This document shows, one piece after another, positions 17,000 to 25,917 of a stretch of 64,000 nucleotides of DNA. Origin of the DNA: Pseudomonas sp. NFR16 (GTDB lineage: Bacteria; Pseudomonadota; Gammaproteobacteria; Pseudomonadales; Pseudomonadaceae); NCBI RefSeq assembly GCF_900108875.1, contig NZ_FNYJ01000003.1, forward strand, positions 517,969-581,968, in the 5' to 3' direction. A model generated the notes under the pieces. The model was not told the origin of the DNA. It worked only from the letters and a program-made list of their open reading frames with translations, and did no database searches. The translations under genes and the position numbers were made by a program. The number at the start of each line of letters is the position of its first letter. Positions within the stretch are counted from its first letter, which is position 1.

Positions 17000-18772
17000 T
17001 CAGAGTCCTTGTTCGCTGAGCCACAGATTGAGGGCCGCGAGCTGCCACAGCTTGGAGCCGCGCAGCGGAGTCAATTGACCATCGGGATCGGTCAACAGCT
17101 TGTCGAGCATGTTCGGGTTGAACAGGCCACGGTCCTGGCTCGGATCGAGCAGGAGGTCGCGTACCCAATTCAGCGTGTCGCCTTCGAGGTGCTTGAGACC
17201 CGGTACCGGGAAGTAGCCCTTCTTGCGGTCGATGACTTCGGACGGGATCACCAGGCGCGCCGCTTCCTTGAGCACCTGCTTGCCGCCGTCGGGCAGCTTG
17301 AACCGCGCAGGAATGCGGGCCGACAGTTCAACCAGCCGGTAATCCAGGAACGGCGTGCGCGCTTCCAGGCCCCAGGCCATGGTCATGTTGTCGACGCGTT
17401 TGACCGGGTCGTCCACCAGCATCACGGTGCTGTCCAGACGCAACGCTTTATCGACCGCCGCATCGGCGCCCGGCATCGCGAAGTGCTCGCGGACGAAATC
17501 ACCAGCGGCGTCGTTGGCCGTCAGCCATTGCGGAGCAACCGTCTGCGCGTACTCGTCGTAGCTGCGATCGAAGAAGGCATCGCGGTAAGCGGCATAAGGA
17601 TCGGCCGCGCCATCGACTTGCGGGTACCAGTGATAACCGGCGAACAGCTCGTCCGCACCCTGGCCGCTTTGCACCACTTTGCAATGCTTGGCGACTTCGC
17701 GGGACAGCAGATAAAACGCGATGCAGTCGTGGCTCACCATCGGCTCGCTCATGGCGCGAAACGCAGCCGGCAGCTGCTCGATGATTTCGCTTTCCTTGAT
17801 CCGCAGCTGATGGTGGCGGGTGCCGTAGTGCTTCGCGATCAGGTCCGAATACTGGAATTCGTCGCCACGCTCGCCCCCGGCGTCCTGAAAACCGATGGAA
17901 AAGGTCGACAGGTCTTTCACACCGACTTCGCGCAGCAGGCCGACCAGCATGCTCGAATCTACGCCGCCCGACAGCAGCACGCCGACGTCGACGGCCGCAC
18001 GTTGACGAATCGCGACCGCTTCGCGGGTGCTGTCCAGAACGCGGTCGCGCCAGTCTTCGAGGGTCAGATTGGCTTCGTCGGCGCGCGGGCCGTAAGGCAG
18101 CGTCCACCAGACTTTCTGCTCGACCTTGCCGTCGGCGCTGAAGCGCATCCAGCTCGCAGGCGGCACCTTTTCGACGCCCGCCAGCAGGGTGCGCGGGGCC
18201 GGCACCACCGCGTGGAAATTCAGGTAGTGATTGAGCGCCACCGGATCGAGCATCGGGTTGATGTCGCCGCCTTTGAGCAAGGCGGGCAATGCCGATGCGA
18301 AGCGCAGGCGCTTGTCGGTGCGCGACAGGTACAGCGGCTTGACGCCCAGACGGTCGCGGGCGATGAACAGGCTATTGTTGTCGCGCTCCCAGATGGCGAA
18401 GGCAAACATGCCGTTGAGCTTGGGCAGCAGGTCTGCGCCCCAGGCGTGATAGCCCTTGAGCAGCACTTCGGTGTCGCCACCGGAATGGAATTGATAGCCC
18501 AAGCTTTCAAGCTCGGCACGCAGTTCGGGGAAGTTGTAGATCGCACCGTTGAAGGCCAGTGACAGGCCCAGATGGCTGTCGATCATCGGCTGCGCAGAGC
18601 CGTCAGACAGGTCCATGATTTTCAATCGGCGGTGGCCCAGGGCAATCGGCCCCTGGCTATGAAAGCCCCACGCATCCGGGCCACGAGGCGCCAGATGATG
18701 GGTGATGCGTTCTACCGCGGCGAGGTCCGCAGGTTGGTTGTCGAAACGTAATTCACCAGCTAATCCGCACAT
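17000..18772 (-). CDS. asnO: N-acetylglutaminylglutamine amidotransferase (AsnB-like)
   Basis: 590-residue glutamine-hydrolysing asparagine-synthetase-type enzyme. Cys2 after the initiator Met is the class II amidotransferase nucleophile (MCGLAGE), and LLSGGVDSSMLVGLL is the PP-loop of the synthetase domain. With Ngg downstream it amidates the dipeptide to N-acetylglutaminylglutamine amide, an osmoprotectant made under high salt. It is the first gene of the cluster. The ATG is preceded by AAGGATAAT. Its context, rather than the domain alone, distinguishes it from asparagine synthetase. Confidence 0.93.
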   Translation of the reverse strand: MCGLAGELRFDNQPADLAAVERITHHLAPRGPDAWGFHSQGPIALGHRRLKIMDLSDGSAQPMIDSHLGLSLAFNGAIYNFPELRAELESLGYQFHSGGDTEVLLKGYHAWGADLLPKLNGMFAFAIWERDNNSLFIARDRLGVKPLYLSRTDKRLRFASALPALLKGGDINPMLDPVALNHYLNFHAVVPAPRTLLAGVEKVPPASWMRFSADGKVEQKVWWTLPYGPRADEANLTLEDWRDRVLDSTREAVAIRQRAAVDVGVLLSGGVDSSMLVGLLREVGVKDLSTFSIGFQDAGGERGDEFQYSDLIAKHYGTRHHQLRIKESEIIEQLPAAFRAMSEPMVSHDCIAFYLLSREVAKHCKVVQSGQGADELFAGYHWYPQVDGAADPYAAYRDAFFDRSYDEYAQTVAPQWLTANDAAGDFVREHFAMPGADAAVDKALRLDSTVMLVDDPVKRVDNMTMAWGLEARTPFLDYRLVELSARIPARFKLPDGGKQVLKEAARLVIPSEVIDRKKGYFPVPGLKHLEGDTLNWVRDLLLDPSQDRGLFNPNMLDKLLTDPDGQLTPLRGSKLWQLAALNLWLSEQGL

Positions 18773-19169
18773 ATTATCCTTACCGGTTTTCCGTTGGGGA
18801 GCGTAGACGGGGAGTCCGGCTACCCAAAGACTGACCGGCAGGATTTGCCAGAGTTTTAGAACGATCGGTTATAAGCGCAAGGCGAGGACTGCGTCATAGG
18901 CCACATCCGGCAAGGCGTGCGGCTTATTGTGAGAATGAGCCGGCGGCTTTTAACCCAGCCTTCGATCAACGGCGTTGCACCCGACGCCTTCCCGGCTAAA
19001 GCCGGTCCTACGAACAGCTTTCAACATCTGCCGGACGTCCGTAGGACCGGCTTCAGCCGGGAAAAGGCCGGCGCAGGCTGCGGAGATGCAGTGGTGGGAA
19101 CTCAATCTTCGTCCAATGGCGGCCCCGAGCAAGCCTACTTCCGCAGGGCATGCGTGCACCCTCTGAAGC
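18773..19169. other. Intergenic region upstream of asnO
   Basis: 397 bases. It lies 5' of asnO and 3' of the minus-strand AttH-like gene, so the asnO promoter should be in its left part. I could not pick out a confident sigma-factor or osmotic-regulator site. The right part holds a REP pair. Confidence 0.5.
18988..19063. repeat. REP inverted pair (GTAGGACCGGCTT family)
   Basis: 18988-19011 (CTTCCCGGCTAAAGCCGGTC plus CTAC) faces 19041-19063 (GTAGGACCGGCTTCAGCCGG plus GAA). Same family as 1265-1330. Confidence 0.87.
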
Positions 19170-20258
19170 TCAATAGCCTGTCATCTCCAGATACCCGACG
19201 CCGTCGTGACTTCCGCTCACCTGTACCGGGCCCTCCCAGTAGGGGATCTGCAGGTTCATCCAGGCCTTGGGGTTGAGCGCCTCGACCGAGATATCGATGC
19301 CCTTGCCGGGGATTTTTACCGACCAACGGGTGGGCATGTCGCGGCCTTCCACCTCGGTGGTGTCTTCGGGCTCGAGTCCGATGTCGCCGGGCGCGAGCAT
19401 TTCGGTACTGCCGTCGCGGTTGATCCAGGTTCCGGTAAGGTACGGCTCGCCGTTTTTATTGCGCATTCGGTAGAGCATCACCTCGGCGCCATTGTTCAGG
19501 TGAAGGGAAAACCAGTCCCAGCCCGTCTGATCGGCGGTCAGTGGCTGGCTGCTCCATTCGCGGTCCAGCCAGGCAGGCCCGCTGACCTGATACGTTTTGC
19601 CGTCGATCTCGAGGCTGCCGTCAGCTTGAAAGAACGGCTGGCTGTAGTAATACGAGGCCTGACCTTCCTTGGATTTCTGACTGAAACCCTGCTTGCCCTG
19701 CAGCACCAGCGGCTTGTCGGCCTTCAAGTGCAGGCGATAGCTGAACTGCGGCCCTGCGGCCTGCAGGTGCATGTCCGCCAGTGGATCGGCGTGTTCGGCA
19801 TCGCTGGTCAGCGACCAGTCGTCGATCCAGGCACTGAACGGCGTCAGCTTCACCCCGGCCTGTTCTACACCGCCGCGTGCGTAGCGTTCGGTGGCGTAAT
19901 GCTCATCCTCCGAAGTCACCGCAGCGTGCCCCATCCACAGGTTGCGATTGCTCCAGCCGACGGTCGCGCCCTTTTCCTCTCTGGCGCGCGGCAGGGCGTT
20001 GCGAAACAGCGTCCACTGCACGCCGAACGATTGTCCGTCGGCATCGGTCAGGTTGGCGGTGATGTACCACCACTCGATACGGAAATCGTCGTGGGCGCCG
20101 TGATCGTCGGGAAACGCGAAACGCTTGTCTGGCGTTACCCGGGCGTAACTTGCGGCATCGTCGGCCAGCCCGGCGAAGCCTTTTTCTTCCGCCGGTTTGT
20201 CGTCGCACGCGCTCAGCAAGAGCCCGACGAGGAACACGGCCAGCGCCTTAACCTTCAT
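19170..20258 (-). CDS. AttH-like lipoprotein (lipocalin-like, carotenoid 1,2-hydratase family)
   Basis: 362 residues. A signal peptide with a good lipobox (LLSAC, Cys18) indicates an exported lipoprotein. The body has the hallmark 'FRIEWWYITANL', 'WFSLHLNNGAEVMLYRMR' and 'YWEGPVQVSGS' stretches of the AttH/CrtC-like double-lipocalin fold, a putative hydrophobic-ligand binder. Its start overlaps the 3' end of the permease gene by 11 bases, forming a three-gene ABC operon like Agrobacterium attEFGH. The real ligand is unknown; carotenoid chemistry is not implied. Confidence 0.87.
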   Translation of the reverse strand: MKVKALAVFLVGLLLSACDDKPAEEKGFAGLADDAASYARVTPDKRFAFPDDHGAHDDFRIEWWYITANLTDADGQSFGVQWTLFRNALPRAREEKGATVGWSNRNLWMGHAAVTSEDEHYATERYARGGVEQAGVKLTPFSAWIDDWSLTSDAEHADPLADMHLQAAGPQFSYRLHLKADKPLVLQGKQGFSQKSKEGQASYYYSQPFFQADGSLEIDGKTYQVSGPAWLDREWSSQPLTADQTGWDWFSLHLNNGAEVMLYRMRNKNGEPYLTGTWINRDGSTEMLAPGDIGLEPEDTTEVEGRDMPTRWSVKIPGKGIDISVEALNPKAWMNLQIPYWEGPVQVSGSHDGVGYLEMTGY

Positions 20259-22728
20259 TGGCGAACGTCCTCAGCAGGTCGGCAGGGCGAGTGCGATACA
20301 GGCGATACAACGGCCACGCCGATGCCAGAAGTGTGGCGAACATCGCCAGCAGCATCAGGCGCAACAGCTGCATCGGGAACACCTGCAAGGGCAGCCGCCA
20401 GCCGAACGCCTGCACATTGATCACGGCATCCAGGCACCAGGCCAGCAACAATCCCAGCGGAATCGCCAGCACCAGCGTCAGCACCGCCAGCAGCCAGGTC
20501 TGCGCGAGATTGAGTAGCATCAGTTGCCGCCGTGTGACGCCCAGCGCCCATAGTGGTGCCAGCTGACCGAGCCGGCTCTGGCTCTGGGTCAGCAGGCTGA
20601 TGAACAGTGCCACGCCCGCCACGCCCAGGGTCAGGCTGTTGAGGGCGGCGGTGGCGGCGAAGGTGCGCTCGAAGACCTGGCGCGACCAGGCTTTGAGCTG
20701 GATCTGATCGACGATGCGGCTGTCGTCAATGGTGAATTTGTTGTGCAGCACGCGTAGCAGTTGCGGGATCGCCCGCGGATCGATGCGCAGATTGAAACGG
20801 TTGGGCGTCAGTTGTGGCCAGTGCTTGAGCAAATGGTCGGCGTTCACCAGCATGTGACCTTTGGGGTTGCCGTAGTCCGCGTAAATGCCCACCACGCGCA
20901 GCGTCCAGTCGCCGTCCGGCGCAGGCACCTTGAGCTCGTCGCCGACGCTGACCTTCAACCGTCGGGCCAGCTGTTCGCTGAGCATCAACGCATCCTCGCT
21001 GGCCAGTCGCGCCCAGGGATCGCCGTCGGCCGACTCCAGCAACGGCCAGTGTTGGCGGTAGTGCGGGTGATCGATCACGCCATACAGCTCGGCCGGCCAG
21101 CCGTGCAGTTGCAGCGAAACCTGCCAGTTGGGCAGCACTGCGGACGTCAGCGGTTGCTCGCTCAGCCATTTTTGCAGCGGCGCGGCCTGAGCCGGGTTTT
21201 GCGGGTTAATGTACAGCTCAGCGCTCAGGCGTTGCTCCAGCCAGTGCGTGAAGGTCTGTCGAAAGCCCGAGGTCATGCTGCCTGCGCCGATGTTCGCGGC
21301 CATTGCCAGCAACAGCGCCATCAAGGCCAGACTCAACGCCGGCAATTGCTGGCGGCAGTCTGCGAGAAACCACTGGCCCAGGACGGAGCGGCTTTTTCCG
21401 AGCAGACCATTGAGCAAGCCGTTGAGCAGCACAGGCAGCCCCAATGCCGCGCTGAGCAGCAGGCTGGCCATCAGCAAGAAGCCCGCCGCCAGGCTGTTGC
21501 CAAACAGTGCGGCGAGCATTGCAATCAGCGCGCAAACCCCGGCAATCCAGCCCTGACGCTTGAGCCAGGTGGCGTGGGTTTCGTGCCAGGTCTGCGCGTT
21601 CGCCAGTGCCAGCAACGGCAATCGAGCGGCGCGCAGCAGGCTGCTGGCGCCCGCCAGAAAGGCACCCAGCAGACTCACGCCCAGCCCGCTCAGCCACCAC
21701 CAGACGCTCAGGTTCAAATGCCCGGCCACTTCGGCGCCGTACAGGCCGCGCAGGCTGGCGGCGACATCGGGCAACAGCACACTCGCCAGCCAATAGCCGC
21801 TGATGACCCCGACAATGCCGCCGAGCAGGGCCAGCACGCCCAGTTCGACGATCAGACTGGCGATCAGGCTTCGGGCACTGACGCCGCAGGCACGTAAATT
21901 CCTCAGCAGTCCGCGACGCTGCTCCAGTGCAAGGCCAATGGCGGCATGGACGATGAACAGCCCGACCACGAATGAAAGAAAACCGAGCGCGTCCAGGTTC
22001 AGGTGGAAACTTTCGGTCAGGCGGCCCAGGTCGTTGTCTTCGCCACTTTTACGAATGACCAGCTCGCCGTTCAACGCGGCCGGCAGGGCGGGTGCGTTGT
22101 CGGCGAAGTCCTTGGGCAGCACGAGCCGCGAAATCTGATCAGGCTGATTCAGCAGTTGCTGGGCGAAGCCAATGTCCATCAGCAACAGCCCCGGCGCCAT
22201 GTCCACCTGCGCGTGCAGCGGCGGTAACGCGCGGCCCGATTCGGTCAACGGCCTTTGCCCCTCATGCAGGCCAAGCGCGGACAGGGTCTGGGGAGAAATC
22301 CACGTGACGCCGGGGGGCGTGAAAAAATCGACGATCTGCGCGGTGCTCAGCGACTGGCCGGCCAGTGCGGTGTTGACGGGCAGCGACACTGGCTCGATGC
22401 CCAACAGCGTCAGCCGCACGTCGGGCGCTTCCTTGAGTGTCACGCGCCCTCTGAGCGCGGGCGAAACCGGCCAGCCCGCGCGACGCAGCGTGACAAACAG
22501 TTCTTGAGAGAAATTCGCGCCGTTGGGCGACACCAGAATCTTCTGCGGCTCACCGCCGATCAGTTGGCTGGCCTTGGCGTAACTTTCGCGGGCCTGGCTA
22601 TTGAGTGCCTGCACGCCGGTCAACAGACTGGTGGCCAGCCACAGACCGGTCAACACGCTGAAAAACTGCACGGGATGGCGGCGCCAGTGGCTGAGCAGCG
22701 CCTTCAGCGTCCAATGGAAAACGGGCAT
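20248..22728 (-). CDS. FtsX-like ABC transporter permease (fused double-unit type)
   Basis: 826 residues from the ATG at 22728, one base after the ATPase stop codon; in-frame codons further upstream lie inside the ATPase gene. It has an N-terminal membrane helix, a large periplasmic domain, then two sets of FtsX-type membrane bundles (about 250-480 and 690-826) with a second periplasmic domain between (about 500-680). This is the fused equivalent of AttF plus AttG, in the MacB/LolCE superfamily of mechanotransmission transporters. It likely moves or releases a lipidic substrate together with the ATPase and the AttH-like lipoprotein. Confidence 0.88.
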   Translation of the reverse strand: MPVFHWTLKALLSHWRRHPVQFFSVLTGLWLATSLLTGVQALNSQARESYAKASQLIGGEPQKILVSPNGANFSQELFVTLRRAGWPVSPALRGRVTLKEAPDVRLTLLGIEPVSLPVNTALAGQSLSTAQIVDFFTPPGVTWISPQTLSALGLHEGQRPLTESGRALPPLHAQVDMAPGLLLMDIGFAQQLLNQPDQISRLVLPKDFADNAPALPAALNGELVIRKSGEDNDLGRLTESFHLNLDALGFLSFVVGLFIVHAAIGLALEQRRGLLRNLRACGVSARSLIASLIVELGVLALLGGIVGVISGYWLASVLLPDVAASLRGLYGAEVAGHLNLSVWWWLSGLGVSLLGAFLAGASSLLRAARLPLLALANAQTWHETHATWLKRQGWIAGVCALIAMLAALFGNSLAAGFLLMASLLLSAALGLPVLLNGLLNGLLGKSRSVLGQWFLADCRQQLPALSLALMALLLAMAANIGAGSMTSGFRQTFTHWLEQRLSAELYINPQNPAQAAPLQKWLSEQPLTSAVLPNWQVSLQLHGWPAELYGVIDHPHYRQHWPLLESADGDPWARLASEDALMLSEQLARRLKVSVGDELKVPAPDGDWTLRVVGIYADYGNPKGHMLVNADHLLKHWPQLTPNRFNLRIDPRAIPQLLRVLHNKFTIDDSRIVDQIQLKAWSRQVFERTFAATAALNSLTLGVAGVALFISLLTQSQSRLGQLAPLWALGVTRRQLMLLNLAQTWLLAVLTLVLAIPLGLLLAWCLDAVINVQAFGWRLPLQVFPMQLLRLMLLAMFATLLASAWPLYRLYRTRPADLLRTFANEG

Positions 22729-22729
22729 C

Positions 22730-23404
22730 TCAGCGTTCGCCTTCCGGGAGCAGACGTCCCAGATGCAGAACCGCCTGACGCTGCAGACGCGCGGCAACCC
22801 TGGGGCTGTGCGTCACCATCAACAGGCTGGTCGGGCTGTCCGCGAGGATGTCGAGCAGCAATTGCAGGACTTCATCGCTGGTGGCTTCATCGAGATTGCC
22901 GGTGGGCTCGTCGGCCAGCAGCAGGCCCGGTCGCGACGCCAGCGCCCGTCCGATGGCGACACGTTGTTGCTGCCCGCCAGACAGTTGTTCGGGATAGCGC
23001 TTGAGCAAGGCGCCCAGACCGAGCCGTTCGACAAGCTCTGCTTGCCAGTGCGGTTGATAGCGTCCGGCCAGACGCGCCTGGAACGCCAGATTGTCCTCGA
23101 CCCTGAGGCTGCCGATGAGGTTGAACTGCTGAAACACCAGGCCGATCTGTGTGCGCCTCCAGTTCGCCAGTTGCGCCTCGTTCATCTGATCCAGACGCTC
23201 GCCAGCGATCTCGATGCTGCCCTTGTCCACCTGATCCAGCCCGGCGACCAGGTGCAGCAGCGTGCTCTTGCCGCTGCCCGATTCACCCATCAGCGCCAGG
23301 CTGCCACCCTGTTCCAGCTGCAGATCCGCGCCCCGCAATACCGCCAACGGGCCCTGCGCCGTGGCATAGCTTTTGAACACGCCTTGGACTTGCAGCATCG
23401 ACAT
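22730..23404 (-). CDS. ABC transporter ATP-binding protein (LolD/MacB-type)
   Basis: 224 residues from an ATG at 23404. Walker A GESGSGKST (from about residue 40), signature LSGGQQQR, Walker B LLLADEPTGNLD and the H-loop histidine in VTHSP are all visible. The TGNLDE variant is typical of the LolD/FtsE/MacB ATPase group that pairs with FtsX-like permeases. It is the first gene of the Att-type operon, and the permease begins one base after its stop. Confidence 0.94.
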   Translation of the reverse strand: MSMLQVQGVFKSYATAQGPLAVLRGADLQLEQGGSLALMGESGSGKSTLLHLVAGLDQVDKGSIEIAGERLDQMNEAQLANWRRTQIGLVFQQFNLIGSLRVEDNLAFQARLAGRYQPHWQAELVERLGLGALLKRYPEQLSGGQQQRVAIGRALASRPGLLLADEPTGNLDEATSDEVLQLLLDILADSPTSLLMVTHSPRVAARLQRQAVLHLGRLLPEGER

Positions 23405-23525
23405 GCACCTGACAGGGGAAATGAGAGGGAGAATACCGGGTTGTCCGGGGGAGATGTAAACAGCGGGAAGGTACGCATGTGCACCGCTGTCGATGCACAC
23501 CCACCCCGGGTGCCCACGCCGGCCG

Positions 23526-23549
23526 CTTCCCGGCTGAAGCCGGTCCTAC
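23526..23549. repeat. Single REP unit (GTAGGACCGGCTT family)
   Basis: CTTCCCGGCTGAAGCCGGTC plus CTAC, identical to the unit at 1265-1288 but without a facing partner. Confidence 0.82.
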
Positions 23550-23563
23550 TGAGGCAACGCTTT

Positions 23564-23720
23564 GCCAGCCCCTGCATCTGTGTCGAATGTACCGGTCTCT
23601 TCGCGAGCAAGCTCACGCCTACAGATAGGTCGCGGGCGTTTCTGAATTCTTCGGCCAGACACAAATCCCGTATGAGCGTGCTTGCCCGCGAAGACTGACT
23701 GCCAGCCGCTGCATCTCTAC
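23564..23720 (-). repeat. Reverse-orientation copy of the 135-bp REP-containing element
   Basis: From GCCAGCCCCTGCATCTG (23564) to the next GCCAGCCGCTGCATCTC (23701) is one 137-base unit. It contains two REP-like palindromes (TTCGCGAGCAAGCTCACGCC and GAGCGTGCTTGCCCGCGAAG) and the TTCGGCCAGACACA spacer. Read on the minus strand it matches the tandem units at 42542-42811. It fills most of the 392-base gap between the ABC operon promoter and mnmC. Confidence 0.8.
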
Positions 23721-23796
23721 CAGCCAAACTAAAAAAACCAGTCACACTGGCCTGTTCAAAAGCGAGCTCACTCCCACATCGGTGTCACGCAGATCA

Positions 23797-25773
23797 TTAC
23801 TTTCCGCGAATCAGACTGCGCAGTGCGAATCGGTTGGGGTGGCAGGCTTCGGCCACGCTGCGGGGCAGGGGCAGGGGCTCGTTGTCGAGCCACGCGGCGA
23901 TCAGCTCGCCGGACAGCGGCGCGGTGATCAGGCCGCGCGAGCCGTGGCCGCTGTTGATGTAAAGCCCGTCCAGCCACGGGCACTGGATGGACGGCGCCTG
24001 GCGGGCGTCTTTGCGCAGTACGGCATAGGCCTGGAAGAACGCATCGCGGTCAGCCAGTGGTCCGACGATCGGCAGGTAATCCGGGCTGGTGCAGCGAAAA
24101 GCGGCGCGGCCTTGCAGGTCCTCCACCGGGATTTCGCTGGCCTGCAGCCGGTCTGTCAGGTCCTCGGAAATTTCCCGCAGCAGATCGAGGTTGCCCAGAT
24201 GCTCCGCGGTGCTGGGCGTCAGGTCATCGCTGTTGAACGCGAAGCTTGCCCCCAATGTGTGTTCGCCCAGCCGCGCGGGCGCGACATAGCCCTCGGCGCA
24301 GACCACCGTGCTCAGCGATGCGCTGGCCGGCGTTTCCGGCAGTCGTGTGATCTGCCCGCGAATGCGCTTGAGCGGCAGGTCGGCGCTGGCGGGGAATCGT
24401 TTGACCTCAGCTGCACCCGCCAGCACCACCACCTTCGCCTGGGCGAGTAGCCGGTCGCCATTCCAGGCCTGCCAGACCTCGCCTTTGCGGCGCAACTCGA
24501 GCGCCTCGCCATGGGTGGTCAGATCAACGCCTGGCTGCTGCGCCTGATAGCGGCATAACGCAGGCGGATGCACCCAGCCTCCTTGCGGATAGAACAGGCC
24601 GCCGCTTGTCAGGGCAATACCGGCTTTCGTTTCAGCGTCCGATTGCTCGAGCACCTGCAGCAAGTCAGGGGTAAATGCCTGGGCCAGTTGTGCCTGACGT
24701 TCGTGTTCCTTTTCATCGAATGCCAGTTGCAGCACGCCGCAGTCATCCCAGTCGACGCCCCGCTGCAACCGCTCCAGCAGGCGACGCGTATGGCCGAAGC
24801 CGCTGAGAATCAACTGCGAGAGCGCGGTGCCATGGGCCGACAATTTCAGATACAGCACGCCTTGCGGGTTGCCCGAAGCTTCGGCTGCAACGCTCTGATG
24901 ACGCTCCAGCAACTGGACCTGCCAGCCGCGCGCGGCCAGGCTTGCGGCGGTCGCGCAACCGGCCAGCCCGGCGCCAATCACCAGCGCCCTGCGTTCATCG
25001 CCATGCCGGACCGGCCGCGCGAACCAGGGCCTGGCGCGAGGCGGGGCGGGCGTGTCCTCGGGCCAGCCGATGAAGCTGCCCTTGAGCACTTCCCATTTGT
25101 GGCCGATACCGGGCACGCGTTTCATCTTGAAGCCGGCAGCGTTCAACGCGCGGCGCACCCAGCCGGTACTGGTAAACGTCCCGATGGTCGCGCCGGGAGC
25201 GGCCAGACGCGCCAGTTCGGCAAACAGCTCCGGGGTCCACATTTCAGGATTTTTCGAAGGCGCGAAGCCGTCCAGAAACCATGCGTCGATCTCGCCGTCC
25301 AGCTGCGGCAGCATGTCCAGCGCGTCGCCGATCAACAGCGTCAGGGTCACCCGGCCACCTTCGAACACCAGACGCTGGAAGCCCTCGTGAATCGCCACGT
25401 ACTGCGTCAACAATTGGTCGGCGAAGGGCTTGAGTTCAGGCCACAGCTGCAAGGCCCGTTGCAGATCGTCACGGCTGAGCGGGTATTTCTCGACGCTGAC
25501 AAAGTGCAGACGCGCCCCCGCGTGAGCCTGCGCAGCAAACAGCTGCCAGGCGCAGAGGAAGTTCAGGCCGGTGCCGAAGCCGGTCTCACCGATCACCAGA
25601 CGACCGCCGTCAGGCAGCGCAGCGAAGCGCTCGTGCAGCGCGTTCTGCGTCAGAAACACATGGCGGGTTTCGTCCAGGCCTGACTCGGTGGAGAAGTACA
25701 CGTCGCAAAACACCCTCGAATGGGGGTTGCCGTTCTCGTCCCAGTCAATCTGGGCGTGGTCAATGGTGGTCAT
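23797..25773 (-). CDS. mnmC: MnmC, bifunctional tRNA mnm5s2U biosynthesis enzyme
   Basis: 658 residues. The N-terminal domain (1 to about 245) is the SAM-dependent methyltransferase, with GETGFGTGLNFL as the SAM loop. The C-terminal domain (about 260-640) is a FAD-dependent oxidoreductase starting VIGAGLAGCATAASLAARGW. The FAD domain removes carboxymethyl from cmnm5(s2)U34 in tRNA and the methyltransferase then makes mnm5(s2)U34. Length and domain order match E. coli MnmC. It is monocistronic, followed by the REP-rich gap. Confidence 0.96.
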   Translation of the reverse strand: MTTIDHAQIDWDENGNPHSRVFCDVYFSTESGLDETRHVFLTQNALHERFAALPDGGRLVIGETGFGTGLNFLCAWQLFAAQAHAGARLHFVSVEKYPLSRDDLQRALQLWPELKPFADQLLTQYVAIHEGFQRLVFEGGRVTLTLLIGDALDMLPQLDGEIDAWFLDGFAPSKNPEMWTPELFAELARLAAPGATIGTFTSTGWVRRALNAAGFKMKRVPGIGHKWEVLKGSFIGWPEDTPAPPRARPWFARPVRHGDERRALVIGAGLAGCATAASLAARGWQVQLLERHQSVAAEASGNPQGVLYLKLSAHGTALSQLILSGFGHTRRLLERLQRGVDWDDCGVLQLAFDEKEHERQAQLAQAFTPDLLQVLEQSDAETKAGIALTSGGLFYPQGGWVHPPALCRYQAQQPGVDLTTHGEALELRRKGEVWQAWNGDRLLAQAKVVVLAGAAEVKRFPASADLPLKRIRGQITRLPETPASASLSTVVCAEGYVAPARLGEHTLGASFAFNSDDLTPSTAEHLGNLDLLREISEDLTDRLQASEIPVEDLQGRAAFRCTSPDYLPIVGPLADRDAFFQAYAVLRKDARQAPSIQCPWLDGLYINSGHGSRGLITAPLSGELIAAWLDNEPLPLPRSVAEACHPNRFALRSLIRGK

Positions 25774-25917
25774 GTTCGGCTCGGGGTAGGCAAGGCGGCG
25801 ATTTTACCCCAGCGCCCGGTGAATGCAGACAGCGCGACGAAATGAATAACTATGTATGCCAGCGCCCGCGTGAATCCTGATTACGTTCAACGCTCAGTCA
25901 TTCACAAGGACGTCACC

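Noticed and set aside
25800..25917. hrp box upstream of the NEL-ligase gene
   Set aside because: No GGAACC with a CCAC element at the expected spacing is present.
25852..25917. Earlier ATG as start of the NEL-ligase gene
   Set aside because: No ribosome-binding sequence precedes it, while AAGGA precedes the ATG at 25918 at ideal spacing.
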